Positions 1 through 5,721 of a stretch of DNA of 6,156 nt are shown here, one piece after another (position 1 is the first letter of the stretch; each line of letters opens with the position of its first letter). The position numbers were made by a program, and so were the translations under genes. The DNA is from Alphaproteobacteria bacterium. GTDB lineage: Bacteria; Pseudomonadota; Alphaproteobacteria; RS24. The stretch spans positions 1 to 6,156 of the forward strand of contig JAQWIP010000147.1 of the NCBI GenBank assembly GCA_029248825.1, read 5' to 3'. The notes beneath the pieces are model-generated. The model was given only the letters and a program-made list of their open reading frames with translations. It did no database searches and had not been told where the DNA came from.

Positions 1-41
1 AAAAAATGGGCGCCCAACTCGAAGCCGCCAAACGCGCCTAG
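1..41 (+). CDS. 3' end of an upstream gene of unknown identity (partial)
   Basis: The frame beginning at base 3 reads Lys-Met-Gly-Ala-Gln-Leu-Glu-Ala-Ala-Lys-Arg-Ala and ends at a TAG (39-41). This looks like the amphipathic, Ala/Lys-rich C-terminus of a protein whose body lies left of the window. It runs in the same direction as znuC and stops 68 bases before it. Zinc operons often carry znuA or zur beside znuC, but twelve residues are too few to tell, and they do not clearly resemble either. That the frame is coding at all is an inference from its composition and position. Confidence 0.35.
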   Translation, partial: KMGAQLEAAKRA

Positions 42-52
42 CCCCTCTTGTA

Positions 53-69
53 TTCGCCGCGAGGGCGAA
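53..69. repeat. Short inverted repeat upstream of znuC
   Basis: TTCGCC (53-58) and GGCGAA (64-69) are perfect complements around the 5-base spacer GCGAG. The element lies in the 68-base gap between the upstream stop codon and znuC. No T-tract follows, so it is not a convincing intrinsic terminator. It is also GC-rich, unlike the AT-rich palindromes bound by Zur. It may be a weak mRNA hairpin or an operator. The rest of 42-109 shows no clear promoter, and only a weak CAGG (94-97) stands 12 bases before the znuC start. Confidence 0.3.
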
Positions 70-109
70 ATCACCTTGCCCTCCCCGCCTAGTCAGGCCA
101 TAAAACCGC

Positions 110-877
110 ATGAGCAAATCTGATCTCCTCATCTGCGCCGATAATCTTTGTGCCTCGCGTCAAGGGCGTTTGGTGCTGGACCATGTGTCGCTCGATTTGG
201 ACGAGAATGATTTCATCACGCTCATCGGCCCCAATGGGGCGGGTAAATCGGTTTTGCTGCGCCATTTGCTGAAGCTGGAAACCGGCCAAAGCGGCAGCGT
301 CACCCATCGCGAGGGATTGAAAATCGGCTATGTGCCGGAACGGTTTCAAATCGACCCGACCCTGCCCATGCCGGTGAAGCGCTTCTTGAGCTTGAACAAT
401 ACCCTCAAGCCAGATGCCATTCAGGCCTTGGCGGCAGAGACCCATTGCGAGCCATTGTTGGAACGCCCGCTTGCTGGTTTGTCGGGCGGCGAATTGCAAC
501 GCGTTTTGCTGGCGCGCGCGCTGGCCGCCTCGCCGCACGTGTTAATGCTCGATGAGCCAGCGCAAAATCTCGATGTCTCGGGACAATTGCAATTCTATCA
601 ATTGATTGAAGACATATTCGAAAAGCGCGACCTATCGGTTTTAATGGTCAGCCATGATTTGCATTTGGTGATGAGTTCGACGCGGCGCGTGGTGTGTATG
701 TATCACCATATTTGCTGCTCGGGCGCGCCCGAAAGCGTGGCGCGCGACCCCGAGTTTATCTCTATGTTCGGCAAAGATATGGCGCAAATGATGTCGGTCT
801 ATCAGCACAGCCATAATCATGACCACCACGGCCACGACCATCACCACCACGACAAAGACACCGAGGTGTCCACATGA
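110..877 (+). CDS. znuC: Zinc ABC transporter ATP-binding protein ZnuC
   Basis: This is the cytoplasmic ATPase that powers zinc import through the ZnuB permease. At 255 residues it matches the family length. The ATPase motifs appear in order: Walker A GPNGAGKS (40-47), signature LSGGE (124-128) running into LQRVLLARAL, Walker B VLMLDEP (144-150), D-loop around LD (154-155), and H-loop His182 in MVSHDLH. ZnuC-typical stretches include DPTLP (82-86), HHICCSG (199-205) and PEFISMFG (214-221). The C-terminus is a histidine-rich tail with ten His between 233 and 247, as in many zinc transporter subunits; it may buffer or sense zinc. The Q-loop position, usually Gln in GYVPQ, is Glu77 here. The ATG at 110 gives the normal N-terminus, although its ribosome binding site is weak. 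The stop overlaps the znuB start in ATGA (874-877), which implies co-translation. Zur control is expected for the family, but no Zur box was seen. Confidence 0.95.
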   Translation: MSKSDLLICADNLCASRQGRLVLDHVSLDLDENDFITLIGPNGAGKSVLLRHLLKLETGQSGSVTHREGLKIGYVPERFQIDPTLPMPVKRFLSLNNTLKPDAIQALAAETHCEPLLERPLAGLSGGELQRVLLARALAASPHVLMLDEPAQNLDVSGQLQFYQLIEDIFEKRDLSVLMVSHDLHLVMSSTRRVVCMYHHICCSGAPESVARDPEFISMFGKDMAQMMSVYQHSHNHDHHGHDHHHHDKDTEVST

Positions 878-1680
878 TAACGCCGGTTCTGCTCACCGCC
901 GCCGCTTTGGCTTTATTGGCTGGCCCTTTGGGCTGTTTCGTGGTCTGGCGGCGGATGGCTTATTTCGGCGATGGTTTGGCGCATTCGGCACTCTTGGGCG
1001 TGGCCATCAGCTTGCTAATTGGCATTTCCAATCAACTTGGCATGATCCTCATCGCCATTGCTTTTGCGGTTGCGCTTCTCTGGCTGCGCACCCAACGCCT
1101 GCTGGCCACCGATACGCTTTTGGGCATTCTCGCCCATGCCGCTTTATCCTTGGGCATTGTCTCCATGGCGCTTTTGGGTATGGAAGACGCCGAAGTGCAT
1201 GATTATTTGCTCGGTAGTCTCGACAGCGTGTCGCCCGATATGTTGCCGATACTCGTGCTGGGCAGCGGCTTGTCTTTGGGGCTATTGATGCGCCTCTGGC
1301 CTGGCCTTTTGCTGATGACCACCAGCGAAGAATTAGCCCATGCCGAGGGCGTGCCTGTGCGGGTTTATGAGTTTTTACTGATGCTGTTAATGGGCGTTGT
1401 GGTGGCGGGGGCGGTGCAATTGGTCGGCGCGCTGTTGATTACCTCGCTGCTGATTATCCCCGCATCCACGGCGCGGCTATTTTCCAAATCGCCCGAAGCC
1501 ATGGGCGTCGGCGGCAGTCTTATCGCTTGCGCCTCCATGCTCATCGGCTTGCCGATGGCAGAAAAAATGGCCGTCCCTATTGGGCCGGCCATTGTCTCCT
1601 TATCGGTGGCTGTGTTTCTAGTCGTCCTCGGCGCAAAACTGCTGCTCGATTGGACAAAATCCAAAAAGCCCGCCGCTTAA
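874..1680 (+). CDS. znuB: Zinc ABC transporter permease ZnuB
   Basis: This is the inner-membrane permease of the zinc importer, ABC-3 family, 268 residues (normal length). About eight hydrophobic segments can be seen, roughly at 4-24, 37-50, 55-71, 82-102, 123-147, 166-183, 184-203 and 212-258 (the last probably two helices). Family hallmarks are the N-terminal GCFVVWRRMAYFGDGLAHS (20-38), the cytoplasmic coupling loop near ELAHAEGVPV (153-162), VGALLITSLLIIPA (184-197), and the late GPAIV (237-241). The start ATG overlaps the znuC stop by four bases, so the two genes form one transcription unit and presumably a ZnuB2-ZnuC2 complex. The substrate-binding protein ZnuA is not in the window. The TAA stop (1678-1680) overlaps the stop of the opposing DUF3604 gene, and no terminator lies between them. 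Manganese import is a possible alternative for ABC-3 permeases, but the ZnuC partner favours zinc. Confidence 0.94.
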   Translation: MITPVLLTAAALALLAGPLGCFVVWRRMAYFGDGLAHSALLGVAISLLIGISNQLGMILIAIAFAVALLWLRTQRLLATDTLLGILAHAALSLGIVSMALLGMEDAEVHDYLLGSLDSVSPDMLPILVLGSGLSLGLLMRLWPGLLLMTTSEELAHAEGVPVRVYEFLLMLLMGVVVAGAVQLVGALLITSLLIIPASTARLFSKSPEAMGVGGSLIACASMLIGLPMAEKMAVPIGPAIVSLSVAVFLVVLGAKLLLDWTKSKKPAA

Positions 1681-3491
1681 TTTACCCAAATCGGCGACGA
1701 ATAAGCCCGCTCTTGGATCGTCGCATCGACATCGGGACGCGGCGCCACACCCGCCCGCAAAGCATCCCAGCTCGACCAACGACAGCTCGGATTTTCCATC
1801 ACGCGAACATAATAAAACGCCTGCTGACCCGATCTATATTCCGGGTCGCGCCAAATCACCTTCAGCTCATCGGCCGAGGTTTTGGCCGAAGCTTTGCAGG
1901 TTTTTAGCTCCACTTCGGCGCCATTGTCGGGGCAGCGATGCTTGGCATTGGGCGATTTTTCCCCCGCACAAGCCACATCAAATACTTTTTCCGCACTGGA
2001 GCCATCGGGTTGGAGCCAGCCTTTGACAATTTGCAGACGTTGCAGCCCTTGCGAGCGCACATCGCGCATCGCCCACAGCAGAAACTCTGGCGATTGCCCT
2101 TTTTGCAAAGTCAAATCGCTGCCCATGGAAACGCCTTGGCGATAGGCGCGCTCGACCATATTGGCGCGTTTGAGAATGCGCCGCTCGAAATTATCCGATG
2201 CGAAAAACCGCAATTTCATCCGTGGCCCCGTGGTCGCATAGGTTTCCTTGCGGCGCATGGCATCGAAAATATCGCCGCGCGTATTGCTATCCGCCCAGAC
2301 CGCCGCCAGACCCGACGCGCTCCAAGTTTGGAAATTATTTTCATTGTACCGAGTGCCATCTTTATTCGGCTTATCGAGCGGCACGGAACCACGCAATTTG
2401 GCGTTACTATCGACCAGTCCGACTTTCGACCAATAGTTATCCTCGTCGAAAGCGCCCGCGCCCACATGCGTGTCGGAGGCGCCGATGAGGCCAAATTTAT
2501 ACGGATTGCCTTTGCCTTGCGCCGCCATCTCGAGGCCACGGCGATAGGCTTGGCGCACATAAGAGCCGTTTTCTTTACTTGGCACCCAAGCGCCGATGCG
2601 GAACGGCATGGTTTCAAAATCGGCATATTCATCATTGGGCGAGAGCAGCGGATGGGTTTCGCTATCGCCCTTCACTTGCGTGACTTCCACAATCGGCTCA
2701 TTGCGCATCCGCGTTTTGGCGTAAGCCCTATCCATCGGGCTGCCATCCCATTTGGTGGTTTGGAACATCAAGCCATTGGAGCCGTTCGAATTATGCGGCA
2801 CCGCCAATGTTTCCATGCCTCGGATGCGCAACTTATCCATCCACTTCCAAAGGTCTTCGGGGTTGGGCGACATAATGCGGCTAAACGGCAGGCTCGGCGC
2901 TTTATCGCCACGGAAGAAGACATTGCGGTGCAGGTTTTGGTTTTGCGGCCCTGAGGTGAACTCATAGCCGATGAGCGTGGTGAATTTACCCGGCTCATTA
3001 TGGCGATTGGCAGAAGCGATAATCTCGCTCCAAGCCGATTTCATAACCTCCATATCAACCAATTCATCTGGCTTGTCGCTTTGGTTCAAATAGGGGAATA
3101 GTTTTTGAAAAGCGTTCAACCGCTCCACGGCGGTTTTGGCTTTGCGCATTTCGAGCGATATCGGGTGTTTGGAGACTTTCAATTTTGGATTGTGCATGGC
3201 CGGCAACATGCCGAGATAAATCGCGTGGTCGGTCACCGATTGAAAATCCAAAGGCTCGCCGAGTTTCATGTCAAACCCCGCCGGATGCTGAATGGTTTCG
3301 CCCTTGGCAAAGCGATAGGCATCTTCGGGCGTGTTGCGATTGCCAAAAATATATGCATCAAACGACATCACTGTGTGCAAATGAGTTTCGCCGAATAAAA
3401 CCTCTCGGTCGTGCGGTTTATCGGCGCTATGGACAGCCAGTGGCGCCGCTAAAAAGGCCAAGAAAAGTGCCAGTTTGCTTGCGTTTTTCAT
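1677..3491 (-). CDS. Exported DUF3604 protein with PHP-like metal site
   Basis: This is a DUF3604 family member of unknown biochemical function; 604 residues is typical. From the chosen start, residues 1-23 form a signal peptide: Lys2, a hydrophobic core (7-20), and cleavage likely near Ser22/Ala23. The mature protein is therefore periplasmic or secreted. Probable metal ligands of a PHP-like phosphohydrolase fold are GETHLHT (His37, His39), TDH (Asp88, His89), VPHNSN (His233) and ASDTH (Asp340, His342). LHRNVFFR (187-194) is another family hallmark. The C-terminal third contains four cysteines and ends with a fifth in NPSCRW, so disulfides are possible. An ATG 14 codons upstream (3533) would prepend hydrophilic residues to the signal peptide. 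The ATG at 3491 is preferred because AGGGAG lies eight bases before it. The gene converges on znuB with overlapping stop codons and reads away from the polyamine operon. A hydrolase acting on a phosphate ester or related bond is an inference only. Confidence 0.88.
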   Translation of the reverse strand: MKNASKLALFLAFLAAPLAVHSADKPHDREVLFGETHLHTVMSFDAYIFGNRNTPEDAYRFAKGETIQHPAGFDMKLGEPLDFQSVTDHAIYLGMLPAMHNPKLKVSKHPISLEMRKAKTAVERLNAFQKLFPYLNQSDKPDELVDMEVMKSAWSEIIASANRHNEPGKFTTLIGYEFTSGPQNQNLHRNVFFRGDKAPSLPFSRIMSPNPEDLWKWMDKLRIRGMETLAVPHNSNGSNGLMFQTTKWDGSPMDRAYAKTRMRNEPIVEVTQVKGDSETHPLLSPNDEYADFETMPFRIGAWVPSKENGSYVRQAYRRGLEMAAQGKGNPYKFGLIGASDTHVGAGAFDEDNYWSKVGLVDSNAKLRGSVPLDKPNKDGTRYNENNFQTWSASGLAAVWADSNTRGDIFDAMRRKETYATTGPRMKLRFFASDNFERRILKRANMVERAYRQGVSMGSDLTLQKGQSPEFLLWAMRDVRSQGLQRLQIVKGWLQPDGSSAEKVFDVACAGEKSPNAKHRCPDNGAEVELKTCKASAKTSADELKVIWRDPEYRSGQQAFYYVRVMENPSCRWSSWDALRAGVAPRPDVDATIQERAYSSPIWVN

Positions 3492-3499
3492 AAAATTAT

Positions 3500-3505
3500 C
3501 TCCCT
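3500..3505 (-). promoter_or_regulatory. Ribosome binding site deciding the DUF3604 start
   Basis: On the minus strand AGGGAG is followed by the eight bases ATAATTTT and then ATG (3491-3489). The spacing suits initiation at this ATG. It also gives a clean signal peptide, unlike the in-frame ATG at 3533. Confidence 0.7.
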
Positions 3506-3512
3506 GCCGCCA

Positions 3513-3531
3513 GTTTAATGAAAAATTAAAC
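3513..3531. promoter_or_regulatory. Perfect 19-bp dyad, operator-like
   Basis: GTTTAAT (3513-3519) and ATTAAAC (3525-3531) are exact complements around the spacer GAAAA. The element lies about 20 bases upstream of the DUF3604 start. It also overlaps the proposed -35 region of the plus-strand small RNA promoter, so a bound protein could affect both directions. It is AT-rich and symmetric, as many repressor operators are, but it does not match any operator I recognise. It could instead be a hairpin in the DUF3604 leader mRNA. Confidence 0.4.
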
Positions 3532-3547
3532 ATCCGTCCTGTAAAAT
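3518..3547 (+). promoter_or_regulatory. Possible housekeeping-type promoter for the small RNA
   Basis: ATGAAA (3518-3523, four of six matches to TTGACA) and TAAAAT (3542-3547, five of six to TATAAT) are separated by 18 bases. This would place a transcription start near 3554, just before the first hairpin of the small RNA candidate. The match is modest. TATAGA (3554-3559) is an alternative -10, but it would start transcription inside the first hairpin. A heat-shock sigma factor promoter, as reported for cuckoo RNAs in Rhodobacter, was not recognised. Confidence 0.3.
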
Positions 3548-3553
3548 CTTACG

Positions 3554-3627
3554 TATAGACAAATGGAAGATCTCCTCAGATCCCATTATCTACCCCCCGA
3601 CGTTCCTCCCACGTTGGGGGTTTTTTT
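3554..3627 (+). ncRNA. Candidate cuckoo-like small RNA with anti-Shine-Dalgarno loops
   Basis: Two consecutive stem-loops both expose a CCUC-type sequence in the loop. Hairpin 1 pairs AATGG (3562-3566) with CCATT (3583-3587) and GATCT (3569-3573) with AGATC (3578-3582), with an AA bulge and the loop CCTC (3574-3577). Hairpin 2 is a 10-bp stem (3594-3603 with 3611-3620, one G-U pair), loop TCCTCCC (3604-3610), followed by seven T. Two hairpins with anti-Shine-Dalgarno loops and a length of about 75 nucleotides describe the alphaproteobacterial cuckoo small RNA family, whose characterised members in Rhodobacter are stress-induced. The 5' end at 3554 is inferred from a weak promoter match. Alternatively, hairpin 2 alone may terminate antisense or znuCB read-through transcripts. 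By this proposal the RNA would base-pair with ribosome binding sites of target mRNAs. Confidence 0.55.
3594..3627 (+). terminator. Strong intrinsic terminator, plus strand
   Basis: A 10-bp GC-rich stem with one G-U wobble and a seven-base loop is followed at once by seven T (3621-3627). The T-tract lies only on the plus strand. On the minus strand the stem is followed by TAGATAATGGG, so it is not a good terminator for speB, which ends 10 bases from the T-tract. The oriented terminator, with no plus-strand protein gene near it, is the main evidence for a small RNA here. Confidence 0.85.
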
Positions 3628-3636
3628 GCTAAAAGC

Positions 3637-4518
3637 TTACAGAGCCATGCCCATCAGATGATAGGCAATCGAAGCAGCGGTGAAATCTGACACGCTTTGG
3701 CCGTCGATGGGCGCCAGCTCGACGATATCGATGCCGACACAGCGCCGCCCGATGAGCGTGCTTTCAATCAAATCCAGCGCTTGATAAAATCCCAAACCGC
3801 CCGGAACAGGCGTGCCCGTGGCCGCTATCACCGAGGGGTCGAGACCATCGAGATCAAATGTCACATAAATATTTTCGGGAAACGCATCCGGCAGTTGCAC
3901 GCTAGTGGTTTGCGCGCGCACCAGCTCGGGGCCATCGAAAGTCAAAACGCCATGCGCGCGGCGTGCCGCCTCTTCTTCTTCGGCCAAAGCGCGCACCCCG
4001 AAAGATGCCATCGGCAGGCCTTCGGCGGCCAGCAAGTTCATCACGCTGGCGTGCGAATGTTTATGGCCTTGATAGGCATCGCGAAAATCGGCATGGGCAT
4101 CTATATGCACCAAACCAATCGGGGCGGTTGGCCCAAGGCCATCGACAACACCCATGACGGCGCCATAGCTGATGGAATGTTCGCCGCCTAGCGTCACTGG
4201 CACATGGCCGCGCGCGCTAATCTCGCGCGTGCGGGCGCGCAAATCTGCCATGACGTCTTCTATCGGCTGCTCGCAATCCACCGCCGCATGGGTGAAAATA
4301 CCCTGCGCACAAGGCGTTTTTCCGGCCACCAGACGTTCTAATTGTTGGCTGGCGTCGAGTATGGCTTGGGGGCCGCGCGCCGCGCCGGTGCCGTAAGACA
4401 CCGTGGCTTCCAGCCCACACGGCACAACCTCAAAGCGCGCCGTCTCCAAGGTGTTTTCGCGCGCGCTTAATTCTTCGCCTAGAAATTGGGTGGCCTGGCT
4501 CATAAAAAAATGGCTCAT
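3637..4518 (-). CDS. speB: Agmatinase (ureohydrolase family)
   Basis: The predicted reaction is hydrolysis of agmatine to putrescine and urea with a binuclear Mn centre in the cytoplasm. At 293 residues it is close to the family length. Metal ligands are visible: His114 in GGEHS, Asp140, His142 and Asp144 in HIDAHADFRD, Asp222 and Asp224 in FDLDGLDP; Glu267 in DIVELAP is also conserved. GTPVPGGL (235-242) is typical of the agmatinase branch. The gene is third in an operon behind the carboxynorspermidine synthase and decarboxylase genes, so it supplies the putrescine they consume. This favours agmatinase over guanidinobutyrase or arginase. The start lies in a tandem repeat: ATG at 4518 and ATG at 4503 (residue 6) are both in frame, and neither has a clear Shine-Dalgarno, so either could be the true start. 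Translation is probably coupled to nspC. No minus-strand terminator follows the TAA (3639-3637). Confidence 0.88.
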   Translation of the reverse strand: MSHFFMSQATQFLGEELSARENTLETARFEVVPCGLEATVSYGTGAARGPQAILDASQQLERLVAGKTPCAQGIFTHAAVDCEQPIEDVMADLRARTREISARGHVPVTLGGEHSISYGAVMGVVDGLGPTAPIGLVHIDAHADFRDAYQGHKHSHASVMNLLAAEGLPMASFGVRALAEEEEAARRAHGVLTFDGPELVRAQTTSVQLPDAFPENIYVTFDLDGLDPSVIAATGTPVPGGLGFYQALDLIESTLIGRRCVGIDIVELAPIDGQSVSDFTAASIAYHLMGMAL

Positions 4519-4546
4519 AAAAAATGGTTCATAAAAATTGGCTCAC
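4501..4546 (-). repeat. Tandem 14-15-bp repeat carrying start codons at the nspC-speB junction
   Basis: On the plus strand the unit is CATA(4-6)ATGGCT-like. The copies are 4501-4515 (15 bp), 4516-4529 (14 bp), 4530-4543 (14 bp) and a partial CAC at 4544-4546. They differ by small substitutions and by A-tract length (seven, six and five A). On the coding strand each copy begins with ATG or GTG followed by A. The first ORF-like copy starts with the GTG that overlaps the nspC stop, and the last two ATGs are the in-frame speB start candidates. Replication slippage is the likely origin. Confidence 0.85.
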
Positions 4547-5712
4547 GAGAGACGGGTTTCAAAATCACGATAGTCAAATTGCTTCACCAGACGTAGCGCA
4601 TCGCTATCGCTATTCCAAATCGCAATCGACGGCAAAGCAATGCCATTGAAAGTCGAGGTTTTAACCATCGAGTAATGCGCCTGATCGAGAAACGCCAAAC
4701 GCTCGCCCGCTTGCGGCAAATCCGCAAAAGCATAGGCACCGATGACATCGCCCGCCAAACAACTGGGGCCGCCCAAAACCACAGATTGGCCACCAGACGT
4801 CGGCTCGCCCAATAAGGCAGGCCGATAGGGCGCTTCTAAGACATCGGGCATATGGCAGGTGGCGGAAATATCGACAATGGCAATCGGCCCATCGTTTTGC
4901 GTCACATCCAGCACTTCGCCGACGAGAATGCCCGCATCAAAAGCAACGCTCGTGCCGAGCTCCAAATAGACTTGCACGTCTAACGTATCGCGCAAGCGCG
5001 TCAGCAAAGCGACCAATCCCTCGCGGTCATAATCGGGCTTGGTGATGAGATGGCCACCGCCCAAATTCAGCCAAGTCAGCTGCTCTTTATGGGCGATTAA
5101 AAACGGCTCAATGGCTTCTATCGTGCGCGCAAGCGGGGCAAAACCTTGCTCGCATAAACTGTGCATGTGCAAGCCCGTCACCGCCTCGGGCAGCTCTGCC
5201 AGTTGCGATATCGGCTGTCCCAATCGCGAGCCAGCCGCGCAAGGGTCGTATTTTTCCACTTCGCCTTCGGAATGCTCGGGGTTTATCCGCAAGCCCACGC
5301 AGGCGCCTGCCTGTTGGGCTTGGGCGCCAAAACGCGCCACCTGCGCGGCGCTATTGAACACAATATGGTCGGACAAATGGGCAATCTCGTCAAATTCCGC
5401 GCCCTTGAAGGCGGGCGCATAGCTGGTCAATTGACCGCCGTAATGCGCCGCCGCCAATTGCGCTTCCCACAGCCCCGAGGCGCAAGTGCCGCTGATATAT
5501 TGGCGTACCAAAGGCGCCAGCGACCACATGGAAAACGCCTTGAGCGCTAGCAAAATTTCCGCGCCAGAGGCTTTGGAAACCGCTTGTAGAATTTCTAAGT
5601 TTTGCCGCAAGGCCACTTCGTCGACAACGAAACACGGCGATGGCACGCGCGATAAATCAAACGCCGCGAAATGCCCCGCGCCCGATGATTGTGTTGGCAT
5701 GACCCCGCTCAA
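4543..5712 (-). CDS. nspC: Carboxynorspermidine/carboxyspermidine decarboxylase
   Basis: This is a PLP-dependent decarboxylase of the alanine racemase fold (389 residues), predicted to convert carboxyspermidine to spermidine, or carboxynorspermidine to norspermidine. Visible landmarks are the PLP lysine Lys58 in LALKAFS, INPEHSE (143-149), KYDPC then SRLG (154-165), LHMHSLCEQ (181-189), the phosphate-binding LGGGH (217-221), ISATCHMPDVLE (282-293), the GGPSCLAGDVIG segment with catalytic Cys318, and DQAHYSMVK (343-351). The usual EPGE motif reads Glu251-Leu-Gly-Thr254, an unusual change in the active-site region. The start is TTG (5712-5710): GAGG lies five bases before it. The in-frame ATG at 5700 is the alternative but has only GGGG two bases upstream. 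The gene starts seven bases after the synthase stop and ends within GTGA (4546-4543), so it is the middle gene of a tightly packed operon. Confidence 0.92.
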   Translation of the reverse strand: MSGVMPTQSSGAGHFAAFDLSRVPSPCFVVDEVALRQNLEILQAVSKASGAEILLALKAFSMWSLAPLVRQYISGTCASGLWEAQLAAAHYGGQLTSYAPAFKGAEFDEIAHLSDHIVFNSAAQVARFGAQAQQAGACVGLRINPEHSEGEVEKYDPCAAGSRLGQPISQLAELPEAVTGLHMHSLCEQGFAPLARTIEAIEPFLIAHKEQLTWLNLGGGHLITKPDYDREGLVALLTRLRDTLDVQVYLELGTSVAFDAGILVGEVLDVTQNDGPIAIVDISATCHMPDVLEAPYRPALLGEPTSGGQSVVLGGPSCLAGDVIGAYAFADLPQAGERLAFLDQAHYSMVKTSTFNGIALPSIAIWNSDSDALRLVKQFDYRDFETRLS

Positions 5713-5717
5713 AACGA

Positions 5718-5721
5718 CCTC
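5718..5721 (-). promoter_or_regulatory. Ribosome binding site supporting the TTG start of nspC
   Basis: On the minus strand TGAGG combines the stop of the upstream synthase gene (TGA, 5722-5720) with GAGG, followed by TCGTT and then TTG (5712). The five-base spacing suits the TTG and is too far (17 bases) from the ATG at 5700. Stop and Shine-Dalgarno overlap, as expected for translational coupling. Confidence 0.55.

Noticed and set aside
53..69. Zur operator upstream of znuC
   Set aside because: The dyad is GC-rich, while proteobacterial Zur boxes are AT-rich palindromes around GTTATA-like cores; none was seen in 42-109.
1938..2954. Plus-strand open frame of 338 codons
   Set aside because: It is entirely antisense to the DUF3604 gene, which has clear family motifs, and its translation is Arg/His/Ala-rich with no recognisable domain.
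3492..3533. Start of the DUF3604 gene at 3533
   Set aside because: It would place fourteen mostly hydrophilic residues before a typical signal peptide, while the ATG at 3491 has AGGGAG at good spacing.
3518..3589. Minus-strand mini-ORF of 23 codons starting ATGGGATCTGAG, upstream of the DUF3604 gene
   Set aside because: No ribosome binding site at a suitable distance, and it lies antisense to the structured small RNA candidate; composition looks accidental.
3594..3620. Terminator for speB on the minus strand
   Set aside because: The stem is present, but on the minus strand no T-tract follows; the T-run is on the plus-strand side only.
3697..4191. Plus-strand open frame of 164 codons
   Set aside because: Antisense shadow of speB, whose metal-binding motifs fix the true frame.
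5161..5550. Plus-strand open frame of 129 codons
   Set aside because: Antisense shadow of nspC; no motif and unusual composition.
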